From the NCBI GenBank assembly GCA_907165135.1, contig OU015569.1:2604001-2668000 (forward strand): DNA of 64,000 bases, written 5' to 3'. The position numbers and the translations under genes are program-made. Positions 48,090 through 58,302 of the stretch are shown here, in pieces (position 1 is the stretch's first letter; every line of letters starts with the position of its first letter). The notes beneath the pieces are model-generated. The model saw nothing but the letters and a program-made list of their open reading frames with translations, was not told where the DNA came from and searched no databases. The DNA comes from Oikopleura dioica. Lineage: Eukaryota; Chordata; Appendicularia; Copelata; Oikopleuridae.

Positions 48090-49824
48090 TCAAAGCTCTG
48101 AAGAGATCTTACTTTGACTCAAATAGTTTTGCTTATCCAAGGAGCTTCCTTTCCTGTAAGTTTGAGTGACATCCGGTAAGTCGCTCATTTTTTTCGGGGA
48201 AGACGATCGCACCTCTCTCGCTTTTTTCTTACGAGCGGGTTTTGGAGGAGGAAGCACTTTCTTTTCTGTAAAACAGTCAAAATTAATCTATTTGCAAGAG
48301 TGTCACGGTCATCACCAGTATCATCTTCTGCCTGGGAAAGCACACGTTCCAGGTCGTCGAGGGAGTCGTAGATTCGATCGTCGTTGTTGGCCAAGACGCG
48401 GCTCATTAGTAGATCCCCGTGGCTTTCGCTTTTGAAAATCGGTTTCGGTTCCGGCAGTGAGTCCGTTGGCAAACGCCGTTCCAGCGACTGTGATGCCATT
48501 TTGCGCCCGTCTTGTGATTCTTTCAGATTGTCGATCACTCTAAAATAATTAAATTGAAATTATTCCTCCAGAGATTTTTTTGTTCAACCTCAGTGTCAAC
48601 CTCTCGTAGTTCTTGACCATTTCTTTCTGCTGAGCCCTGCAGCGCACGGCAGCCACAATGACAAGTACTGTCAATAGCAAAAAGCAGCCTCCAATAATAC
48701 CGATCAGTAGATTATTGTCCAGCAGGGCTGCTGTCGATATAGAATAGCTTTCTGTCGATTCTGTCGGAGGGCTGAGAGTTTTAGGACAGCCGAGAAATGC
48801 AACTCGAAGCTGCATTAGATTAGTTTTTTCTTCTTGCGATTCGTAATCCGCGATTCTGTAACAATCTGAAAGAAACGAAGTTTATAATTTATAACTGTTG
48901 AAACAAGGAAAAAAAACTGCTTTGTTTTCTGTCAAAAGTTATTTTCCAATGGCACATTACCTGTTGGAGCAAGCTCTATCCTCTTTGCGACAAGATCCAA
49001 ATCAACAAAAGCAATTTTGTTCCTCAGTTTGGTGAGTCTATTCTCGAACTGATCGTGGTGAAACATCGGCACTTCCGCATGCTCCAATTTACCCCCTTCG
49101 GCTATCCATTTCAACTGCAGAGTTCTACAGTAGACTATTTGCTCATCCTGCATCGCCGTGGTAAATCGGAGACCGTTCAAATAATGATCTTGCGTGAGTC
49201 CGACTTTGAGCGTGAAGTTCTGTTCTCGCACCAAAAATGAAAATATGCCGGTTTTTGAATTATCGAGTTCGTCCGCATCACTTTTTGCGCTAATGCTATC
49301 CACTAGCTCTTGTTGCTTCGCAGGATCGTGCGGTGCTGAGTCTACTGCTTTCACGCCCGCTGCAATGTTCGAAAAGCACCTGGCACCGTCCCTAGAAATG
49401 GCGAAAGTGCGCTGATTGGCAGTGACCGAGGACATGATCCCATTCCGGAAGACGCGTGAAATTTTCTTTGTCTTTTTTGTTGTCGCTTCGATTGAAAACG
49501 ACTCACCAAAGGGCACTCCAAAATGTTCAGCAGCCTTGCATATCGAACTGATAAGAGCGTACTCGAGGGGGGCTGCATCTTCCGATTCTTTTTCTAGCGC
49601 AAGGTGAGCATAAACATTGCCAGTTTCGCATTTCTCCGGACAACTTCCCTCATGGCGAGCTTTTTCGAGTTTTTTTTTTTGAACTTTAATTTAAAGGGAT
49701 CGAAAAATTTTGATAAACCAAATGAACCCTTTCCTGTTAGATTTTCCGCCGTCTCATCACAATCAAATGCCCCTACTGTCTTCAATAAGAACGCAACGGT
49801 GATCCTCCAAAGCGGCAAAACCAT
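48090..49824 (-). CDS. DCBLD-like receptor: LCCL and discoidin domains, one transmembrane helix
   Basis: Exon 1 (ATG 49,824) gives a signal peptide (MVLPLWRITVAFLLKTVGAF). An LCCL domain follows: EGSCPEKCETGNVYAHLALE, then ISSICKAAEHFGV and RVFRNGIMSSV, matching the Cys/SSICRAAxHxGV pattern. A discoidin (F5/8C) domain ends with VDLDLVAKRIELAPTG and LMQLRVAFLGC. The transmembrane helix is NLLIGIIGGCFLLLTVLVIV, followed by AAVRC. The cytoplasmic tail contains an SH3-type LPPPKPARK and many Ser/Tyr residues (DDRIYDSLDDLERV), ending at TGA 48,090. Vertebrate DCBLD1/2 have CUB-LCCL-discoidin-TM; no CUB domain is visible between the signal peptide and LCCL. DCBLD proteins act as adaptors in receptor signalling. 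Confidence 0.75.
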
Positions 49825-50237
49825 CTTCAATTATTTTTCTAGCTTCTTTTTTTCACTGCGAAAATGCTCTCTTCAAGGGCCATTTTGGGCTCCTCCTCGC
49901 CCTTGGAAAGCTCTAATTTTCTTCTTTGATTAGCTGTTGCCTTTTTTGCTTGTTTATGGGTGTTTTTATGGGTGAGGTTTAAAGTGTGTTTTGTTTTAGA
50001 AGAGAAAGCGGAGAAGAAAGAGGATTTTACGAGTAGTGGCCGGGCGGACCCCCAGGCGCGCCACAAGCTAATCCCACTCATTTATAATTCAGCCATCATA
50101 ATACAATGAAAGTCGAATTATATACCCATCCAAATTTCGTCACTTACATGTTCAATCAGGCCTTCTGGCATACCATCGATCATTTTACATTTTAAAAATA
50201 TTAATCCCCCGCGCTTATTGTTTTTAATCTAGTGAGC
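49825..50237. other. Intergenic, divergent promoters
   Basis: About 410 nt between the divergently transcribed DCBLD-like gene and the membrane-protein gene. It should hold both promoters. No specific element recognised. Confidence 0.4.
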
Positions 50238-51139
50238 ATGTCCGAGAGGGCACGTTTTAATCCCTTTTTAATTAAATTCTTTCTATTTGATTCGGGAAAG
50301 AACAACAGTGATATTTAGTCTTGGAAAAATGGCGAATAGAGAAATGTTCGCAGATCAAATTTTTGAAGTTTCTTGATATTGTTTTTAGTCCTCCTTTGTA
50401 CGGATGGCCTGCTCCCAGCGAGATTCCACAGTATGTGCTCAATATCATGGGAACAAAGAGAATCGACGAGAACAGCTACGCAATCGTCTTTCTCAAGATC
50501 TGCTCGTTCGTCATGGCCGTCTTCGCCAGCTACAAAGTGATCTCGATTCTCAAGCTTTACATTTGGATTGCTCAGCACCTCGGTTCCTGGGCTAAATTCA
50601 GTGACCCCTTCTACCTGAACAACTTGATCCTTGTCATTTTGTTCCTCTGCGGCGGCGGGTCCATTCTAGCGCTGAAGATTCCTTCCTTTGACGAAAACGA
50701 CCCAACGCTCCATATTCTCCAACTACCCATTTTAGTAACTCTTATGTATCAGGCTAAAAGTCGCCATCAACGTAACTCTTCTTTTTAGATTTGTTCTTCT
50801 GGGAATGCAGTCTGGAATCAAGAAAGGATCTTAATCGTTCCATTTTCTTTGAAGTCAAGGAAGACTCTCATTTTCAAAATTAAGAACCTCTTCCAGGCAG
50901 AAATCGAAGAAAACTACGACGTTGACTCAAATGGAAAATTCACCAAGATCGCCAAGATTAACTCGATTCAAGCCGTAATGCCTTGTTCGCCTCAAGAAGT
51001 GAACAGCAAAACCTCGGCGATTCAATTCCGCTGTGGTCAGAATCCACATCTAAAGAAACGCGCACAGAGCAATCTGAGCCAGATACCTCGGCATGTCACT
51101 GTGCCTAGCTTTCATGCTGAACAAATTACACAGTTTTGA
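50238..51139 (+). CDS. Unidentified multipass membrane protein
   Basis: Exon 1 (ATG 50,238, MSERA) joins through a 65-nt GT-AG intron (50,254-50,318) to LLEKWRIEKCSQIKFLKFLD, followed by SPPLYGWPAPSEIPQYVLNI. At least two or three hydrophobic segments follow: YAIVFLKICSFVMAVFASYK, VISILKLYIWIAQHLG, and YLNNLILVILFLCGGGSILA. The C-terminal third is soluble and basic (EIEENYDVDSNGKFTKI, then QIPRHVTVPSFHAEQITQF). The junction near 50,735-50,790 can be drawn in two ways, so the linker residues are uncertain. No family recognised. Confidence 0.55.
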
Positions 51140-51289
51140 CTCCTATCTTTTCTTTGTGACACGCAAACTAGACACTTTTCTTTTGCTGAAGTATATTTGG
51201 CAGTTGTCAAGAAAGAACTTGGTCGTACATAAATTAATTTGCAGCGTGGGTAATCACAGAGTAAGCAAAATATAAGCAAAGACCCATGA

Positions 51290-54190
51290 TTATAATTGTG
51301 ACTTGCTACTGTAGCTCTCCCAGCTTTCCAGGAGCTTCTGTTCGACGGGCTTGTCCTTTGGCCAGCCGAGATGTTGACACCATTTCTCGTCGCCCGGCAT
51401 TTTTGTGACTCCAGTAATGCCGATCTAAAAATTGTAAGTAAGCAACTAGCGAGGAAGCTTATGTACCTTTTCGCGAAGAATGCCGGTTGTGGAGACGTCT
51501 TCGAGGTGAATAAGTGGCGTATCCAGCGCCATGTAGTAGAGCTCGTTCATGACATCGCGCGACATCGCGAAACACCAACCAACACAGCCGAGTGGATACT
51601 GGTCGCCGGGGTAGTCCTCGCGAGACATGTCCCACTTCCCCTCCCGCCGCACGATCGGATGGAACACTTTCGAACAGCCGAGGAAGCGGGAGGCCTTGAT
51701 TCCTGACAAATAGCTGACGATGTCGTTCACTTGCCCGAAGACGTCATCATCGATGTGCAGCGCGAAACGAGCGTTTGGACAGAACAATGTTCCCCATTTC
51801 AACTGGCCGATCGTTTTCAATGTCAGATTTCTGAATAAAAAAACTCTCAAAAACCCATTTTTCAAAGTAACCCTAACCCAGAAGAATAAATCAACCCTAA
51901 CCCTGACCATATCGCTAACACAATTGATGGTTAAAAAAGTCTCTACCTCGATAAAGGCAAAGGAGTCATTTCATGTTTCTAAAAAAGTCTCTAGAAACCA
52001 GTCATTCGAGCAATGTGTTTTTGGTCAAATCCTCAGTTTTGAAAAAGACGGCGCTGGTCTTTGGCAAGAGAAAATTTGTCGCCGAATAATTTTTGTATGT
52101 GAGTTTTTTTTCCTTGTTTTTGTGACATTGGAACTGGTATGGATAAAATTAGCTATCAAAAGTGCGAGTGAAGAAATTTCACTACAGTAGTCTATTTTCT
52201 CAGAGTGGGATTCGTGTTTGATTAAGATGTTAGTTGTACTCCCACCGTGGTATTACCGGAGTACTGTTAGTACCTGTAAGTTTCGTCGAAATCTTCCAAC
52301 ACTAAATCGTTGTATTCTTTGAATTCTTCCTCCAATTTGAACCGATTCTTCGGTTTGTTGTCGTTTCCGACGAAGAAGATGTACTTGATCGCTTGGCCTG
52401 AACAAAATTCATAGTTTCTAGATAATCCTCCTTGTTGATTCTTTCTTTGTAGGCTCAAAAAATGAACCAGATAAGCAGATTGGAGCTGGAAGAGATGATG
52501 CTGAAAATTGAGCGGCTGAACCTGCAAAGCGCCGAGTACGAACGCAGGGAAGAGGAAGAAGAGCGAATGCGCGCTGAAACTTCGGCAGAAAGATCACTGG
52601 AGAAAGAAGGACCGCCAGAAAAGCGCCGCCGAAAGCAGTAAAAAAAGAAAAAACTGTTCAAGTTGAAGACCTGTCATTGTTTTAATTTTCTTATCTATTT
52701 ATTTTCTAGTTCTAGCCTATTTGTTTGATTTTTGATTTTTTCAGACTTTCAGACAGAGAAATCAAGATGGTGGTTATTGGCAAGAAACTGACGCCGGAAA
52801 ATCTAGAGTATATGTTCAGCGAGCTGGGCAGAATAACTCTGGAACGAACGGCAAGGCTGTCAGATTTTTATTTCGAATTTTCAAATGTTTCTTTTTCGAA
52901 TTTTCAATATGCAAAAGCCCTTGATAAGAACCAGTTAAACGCTCTTTATGACTCTCTTATTGATGGTCCCCCGGAACACGAGTACTACGAACGGACGTTC
53001 ATCTGCCCCCTGAGCAAGCAAGAAATCCATCGAGGTGCTCTTCGAAAATGTTTGAAGATTCATCTTCTCGAGCGTGAATTCAAAGGTAACTTTTCCAACC
53101 CTCCCAAAACAAGCTACGAATTTAACGATTCAGAATTCCTCTTTTACCGCCAGTTGTTCATCGAATTATGCTATAAACGCAAACGCCGACTGCTCGCCAA
53201 ATGCGTGCTGAAAAAACTCATCAAAGAATCGAGCGAGGACCCAGAGATTCCAGCTATAGTTACTGAGTATTACAAGGACTGGCGAAAGCGAAAAGCGCCT
53301 CTTCCATTGCTTGTCGATGAAGTCGAGTAAATCTTTTACTACTGTTTTTTTACTGTCTTTATTTTTTTTTTCTTACGATCTGGATTTGTAAAACTGTTTT
53401 TGTTTTCTAGATAATTTTCAATTTTTTACTAAAATTATACCCACCGACTGCATTTCTAATATTTCAGAGCTGCTCATTCGAAATGACGATGATAAGAAAG
53501 AGGTTGAAAAAGCGATTTCAACGCCAAAGAAAAACAAGGAAGTTTCTCCATTAAAAATTACCTTGTGCTTTTTGAGAAGCCCAAGTATCCCTGATCAGCT
53601 TTCGTCTGTCGAATTCCCAGCTGGCAGATGCAACCATGACTAGAAGGAAAACTTCTTCCTCTGATGCGCAAGCGTCGAATGGGTTCAGAATATAATCGTA
53701 ATCATGAGGGTTGGAGCCTGGCTTCGATTTGTAAAAACGAAGTGGGATGTCTGAAATCGTTGTTTTCACAATTTTTGTTCTTAATTATCTAGTCGGAAAT
53801 GAATATAATTTCTGCTGAAATCAGAAACATTCTAAGTAATCAAAATGGTACCTGAATTGGGCGGCCTTTCTGGAATGAGTTTTCTCCTCTCAGGAAGCGG
53901 GAAAATACCCTCTTTGGAAACTTCTTTCTGATCGAAGAATTTTGCGAATTTTGACTTTTGAGATAGTTTCGGTTTTTCTGTTGCATTCACCGAAGCGGTC
54001 AGCTTTGCTACTCGATGATTTGATTTTTCACGGGAAATGCTTCCTTCGAAAAATTCGCTAGAATAACGACTCCATAAAATGACACCTAGAAAAAGTATTG
54101 TTGATCAAATTTTACTTTGATTTCTTTTGGATAACCTAAAACAAAGCAGGCTACGATCGTGTAAAGCGTCTTCTTTCGCGATTTCCTCAT
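51290..54190 (-). CDS. Beta-1,3-galactosyltransferase-family enzyme (GT31)
   Basis: This is a Golgi type II membrane glycosyltransferase. A short cytoplasmic start (MRKSRKK, ATG 54,190) precedes a transmembrane anchor (TLYTIVACFVLGVILW), followed by a Lys-rich stem. GT31 motifs follow: LLVMVASASWEFDRRKLIRD then TW (the RxxIRxTW block), AIKYIFFVGND, YNDLVLEDFDETYRYLTLKT, the metal-binding DDD in ALHIDDDVFG, and YPLGCVGWCFAMSRDV with HLEDVSTTGI, the conserved EDV box. The end GWPKDKPVEQKLLESW stops at 51,290. The acceptor sugar is not predictable. An intron of about 1.17 kb (53,567 to 52,399) contains two plus-strand genes. Confidence 0.88.
52462..52641 (+). CDS. Nested 59-residue coiled-coil protein
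   Basis: The frame MNQISRLELEEMMLKIERLN continues with a highly charged Glu/Arg heptad-like helix and ends PPEKRRRKQ, probably a nuclear localisation signal. A splice acceptor (CTTTGTAG) lies 10 nt before the ATG with no obvious upstream exon, which suits an SL trans-splicing site. It lies inside a GT31 intron on the opposite strand, 125 nt upstream of another same-strand gene. No family recognised. Confidence 0.5.
   Translation: MNQISRLELEEMMLKIERLNLQSAEYERREEEEERMRAETSAERSLEKEGPPEKRRRKQ
52767..53330 (+). CDS. Nested unidentified 187-residue protein
   Basis: ATG 52,767 follows a pyrimidine-rich acceptor (GATTTTTTCAG) by about 20 nt, consistent with trans-splicing as the second gene of a small operon. 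The protein starts MVVIGKKLTPENLEYMFSEL and contains EHEYYERTFICPLSKQEIHR, then RGALRKCLKIHLLEREF. The C-terminal half is helical and Lys/Arg-rich, ending LPLLVDEVE. The AT-rich stretch at 52,858-52,916 (FYFEFSNVSFSNFQYAK) may be an unremoved intron. No family recognised. Confidence 0.55.
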   Translation: MVVIGKKLTPENLEYMFSELGRITLERTARLSDFYFEFSNVSFSNFQYAKALDKNQLNALYDSLIDGPPEHEYYERTFICPLSKQEIHRGALRKCLKIHLLEREFKGNFSNPPKTSYEFNDSEFLFYRQLFIELCYKRKRRLLAKCVLKKLIKESSEDPEIPAIVTEYYKDWRKRKAPLPLLVDEVE

Positions 54191-54779
54191 GATTCCAGCT
54201 GGCGTCAGGACTTCTCTCGGATTGTAGCTTACATAGGTCGTACTCACTTGTCCGGATTTCTCAGCAAGGGCGACATTGAAGCTCATAAAATAGAATTCAA
54301 GACCATGATCTACGTTTTGGGATGAGAGCTTACGCTGGAAAATTGCAGCGCCCCGGCCGCGGGCCACGCTAGACCGATCGAGGATTTTTATGGTTTCTTT
54401 CATTACCTTTCTATTCATCGATAAAGTAATAATTATTAATATTTATGAAAAACTTAATGTCCAAAAGAACCTTCCATTGATCTACTTTCAATTTGATATT
54501 TTAGGATTTTCTAGAATACGCGAAAATTAATTATTCATTTCTTATGATGACGTCATAACCTATAACGAATTCTTATTGGTCGATACGGTCTATAAAAGTA
54601 AAATTCCAGAATTTTTTTTTTTTTGTTTTCGACTTTTTTTGTTTTCAACTTTTTTCAACATTTTTTTTCTTTGACAACAACAACAAAGTCACGTGGTTCT
54701 GTTTCTAGAATGTTTATGAGGATCTGTTATTGTTTCTGGGAATTTTCGCCGATCAGTCATACTTCAGAAGGACTGCAGA

Positions 54780-55695
54780 ATGGACGTTTACCGAAGGCGC
54801 AGACGACCAGGGCTGGATGCGAATGATACACTTTCGAGTAATAGGTAAGTTTGTTTTGAAATTATGGGTTCTAGAGCGGCTTTTTTAATCTGTAATAATT
54901 TAGATTGTCAACGGCTTAGAAATCGTTACGGTTCGGTATTGCTATCAATATATATTTATATAGAGCTTACTATATAAAATAATGCATACATACAGATTCA
55001 TGATAGTTGAAAGACCTAAAGATATCATATTCATCTTTATTTTAACTGATTGGTGGTTTCAGGGTCGCGGTGATCGACATGATTCACTCACTGCAGGAAT
55101 GTCAGCAGTGTTGATTGATTTCTACGCTGCTTTGAGTACAGATTTCGCATCCACAACTAGAACAAATGGACGATCAATTTGACGAACTTAGTGAACGTCA
55201 TCGTCTCATGGCCGACGACATTTTTCTTGCTGGGGCTAATTGGGTTTCGCACAAAGACCTCAACACCTTTGACAGCGACAAACTCGTAAGTACAAACTTG
55301 ATCGGAATCACGCGCTATGGGAAAGCTTTTGAAACTCGGGGTCTTATTGGCTAAAGACAAACAGCGCCACCCGTCGACCGAAAAGTCTCCCTGGCGCTGC
55401 GATTTGAGATCGCATTTAAAATGAAACGTTTATAAAAACTGCGATTTAGATTGAAGCACTAGTTTCTGTGGATGCGCAGGGAAGGCCATTTCTTTGGGAG
55501 CCTGGACACAAAGAAGACTTCGACTTGTTCAAGTTTTTTCTCACCGACCGAATGGAACCGCCGACAAATAGGGACGCGGCCGTCTTTTTCTACCACAAAG
55601 ACTGGCGTTCGGAACACGGTAAAATCGTCCAGAATATGGTTCGTCAGGCACGGTTTCAGTGGGATTTACGGCAACTATGTGTAGATAACATTTAG
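54780..55695 (+). CDS. Unidentified small protein, four exons
   Basis: Exon 1 (ATG 54,780) reads MDVYRRRRRPGLDANDTLSS. A GT-AG intron joins it to VAVIDMIHSLQ (55,063-55,096). The next join keeps the frame only with a 45-nt GA-AG intron (55,097-55,141), giving ISHPQLEQMDDQFDELSERH. A last GT-AG intron (from GTAAGTAC at about 55,288) leads to IEALVSVDAQGRPFLWEPGH and the end RQARFQWDLRQLCVDNI. The product is about 163 residues, acidic in the middle and basic at the start. If the GA-AG intron is wrong, translation could begin at ATG 55,166. No family recognised. Confidence 0.5.
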
Positions 55696-55900
55696 TTCCT
55701 ATTTTCTTAATTATCTTATTAATTTTTCTGGAAACATGATTAGTCTCAATAAATTTCCTGGAACTCTTCAAAGATCGTTAACGTAAATAACGGACTAATC
55801 ATCAACCAGAAAAAGTAATACTAACAGTTCTTGAACACGAACGATAACTAAAGTAGTGTTAACTTACTAAGCCATTTCCTCTTCTTGCTAATTTTCTCTA

Positions 55901-58088
55901 ATGGCCGAGACGGTGCATGGGAATAACGAAGTGAAGACGTATTCTAGAGAATTGTCGAAATTTCCAAAAAGTTTCTGAAGAAACTATCTAAAAGGCAGAG
56001 GCAGTTTTCAATCTGTCTCAACTGATGTTCTCGCTCTACCACGGATCTGGCCACGCGGCAACCTTCAGAGACTTAAACCAGCAGCTCCAGCTCAATCAAC
56101 ATTTGGTCATGGACATAACAAGGAGAGGATTTGTCAAGTTACCAAGCGACAATACTGTAAGTCCGACTGATCTCGCCGTTTCGAGCTAATTTTAAGATTT
56201 AGAACCGACCGAACGGCAGCAGATTTAGACGCGCACTACATGAACTGTGCTGCGATATTTTTGAAGCCGGCGGCCAGGAAGTCATCTTCTCCATGTTCGT
56301 CAATGATCACATGAAGATTATCAAGCAAAAGTGCCTGGATGCTTTGACGAACATCTTATGTGTTCCTGTGATCGAGGAATACGTACTAAATGTGAGTTGT
56401 TGCTTACCATTCGGGCGAAATGTATATCTTCACTAAGAGGAAAACTTCAGAGACACGAGTGGTTCTTGCGGTCTCTCATTCAACTCATTCGCGAGGGTGT
56501 AACATCTGAAAAAATGCAGCAGAACGTCGTCCCTTCAATCTCCGTCCTCGATCGTTTGGTGGTGGTGATTTTGTCCAAGTCGATGAATCAAAAGTATGAT
56601 GTGCTCATGCGGGAACGGTTAGTCCACCTCTTTTTAACAAGAAACGACAATAGCCATTTTAGAGCGATAGAAGCATGCCTTGGTCTGCTAGAAACTGGAA
56701 CAGTAGAGTTGCGAGAAGCAGCTCAAAGGCAAGTAGGAGACAATGTCATAGTTGATGACACTAGAAGCCATTTCATGAAGTTCGAAACAATCGCCATGCA
56801 GGGTAAGTTTTACCGTTGGAATTACTTAACACTGTCTTTCTTTTAAGATCTATCACACTACAGTAGTTAAGAGATAGGGGTGATAAAGGTAAGTACAACC
56901 CCAATTATGAGCACTTTTATCAATATTTTATCATCAATTACCTATCTCTTTATCTTTTTTCAAACATCAAAAAGCATCGAAAATTTCTTCCTTGATTTCA
57001 AGACATTTTTCTCGGCCTTTTGATGTTTACATGATGAAACAATTTTCATCATCTCTTGCATGCTATTTTCATTTAAAAATTTTTTCATCGCGATTTACGA
57101 TTATTTTCGCCTGTATTTCAAGCTTTCGTTCGTAACTTTTCTTTCGGAATGTATTCCCGAAGTACAGCCAAATAATCGCAAATCGCAATGCTTGTCCACC
57201 GACTAACATCTCTACTTAGCGGTTTCGCTGCTTTTCAATGACTATCGCTCGACGTACTGGGACCCAAAGTTACTAACGCGTATTTGCCGTCACTGCTTCA
57301 GGGTCCTCTTTAACTGGTACAAAAAAGACACGCTCTCTCAAGACCCCTGGGCTAGAGGCGATAACTACAAGTCGATGAGCTTCAGCTCCTCCACGCTTCT
57401 CTTCGTTCTGACAATCTTGGTGAATGGAATAAGTCGACCAGCGTTGAAGCCATACATTGGAAAGATGTTCGACACGAACAACTTCCTCCTGAAGCTGGTG
57501 ATGAAGATGACGACAAACCGCTACAACGACAGTGGCCGCTGTCACATCATCATCAACCCCGACGTTCTGAACGACCCGCTCCACACCAATGATCGTCCGA
57601 TTCTTCAAGCACTAGGGTAAGAAAACTACCAATGAACTATCGACTATCCTAGGACCTAGGCACTTGTACAACACGATGTACCCTAACGAGAAGATGCGCT
57701 ACATGAACAACGAGAAAGGAGAGCTGCCGCAAGTGCTGATCAATCCTCTTCAAGACTTGACTGAGCACGTGCTACGAAAATGCAGCAATGCGAAATGCAA
57801 GAAGATGGAAGAAAAGGAGAGATTCACTCTTTTCTGTCCCAGATGCCAAGTCATGGTCTACTGCTCCGAATCCTGCAAGAAGTCACACAAGTCCAAGCAT
57901 AAGCAACTGTGCAGCTGGTTGTACCATCGCGAAATGAGGTGAGATTCATTGTGCAGTCTCTTTCAACTAAACATCCTTTTAGCAAATGCAAGAATGAAAG
58001 AACCAAAACCCGCTCCATGTCAAAGAAAGAAAAGAAAAATCGTCGTTTCGGAGAAGAACTCTCGAATTCTCAGTCTTCTGAAGTATAA
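55901..58088 (+). CDS. MYND zinc-finger protein with helical N-terminal region
   Basis: The helical, armadillo-like N-terminal part includes FNLSQLMFSLYHGSGHAATF, FRRALHELCCDIFEAGGQEV, and WFLRSLIQLIREGVTSEKMQ. An intron of about 400 nt separates it from LLFNDYRSTYWDPKLLTRIC and onward. Near the end lies a MYND finger, CSNAKCKKMEEKERFTLFC, then CQVMVYCSESCKKSHKSKHK and QLC, with the C/H spacing of the family. The last exon is Lys/Arg/Ser-rich (ERTKTRSMSKKEKKNRR) and stops at 58,086-58,088. MYND fingers bind proline-rich peptides in partner proteins. The start at 55,901 is tentative because the first junction does not resolve cleanly. Which ZMYND subfamily it belongs to is unclear. Confidence 0.72.
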
Positions 58089-58302
58089 TTCAATCTGCAC
58101 CTTCCTTTATCGTATTTTTTATTTTTTTTTTCGCACTTTATCTCATAGCCATTTATCTGTTTCACTTCTTTTTTATAAAAAAACATCTCTTTTGGATGAA
58201 AAAAAAAACTAATAAAAATCTCATTTTGTTTTATAAAAAAAACCGTCTGAGGATAAACGCGAACGAGTTTATCTTTTGGCCTTTGTTTTGAATTTATTAA
58301 AT

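Noticed and set aside
54191-54418. N-terminal extension of the galactosyltransferase starting at 54,418
   Set aside because: The frame is open, but a type II enzyme with MRKSRKK directly before its membrane anchor is the usual form, so ATG 54,190 was preferred.
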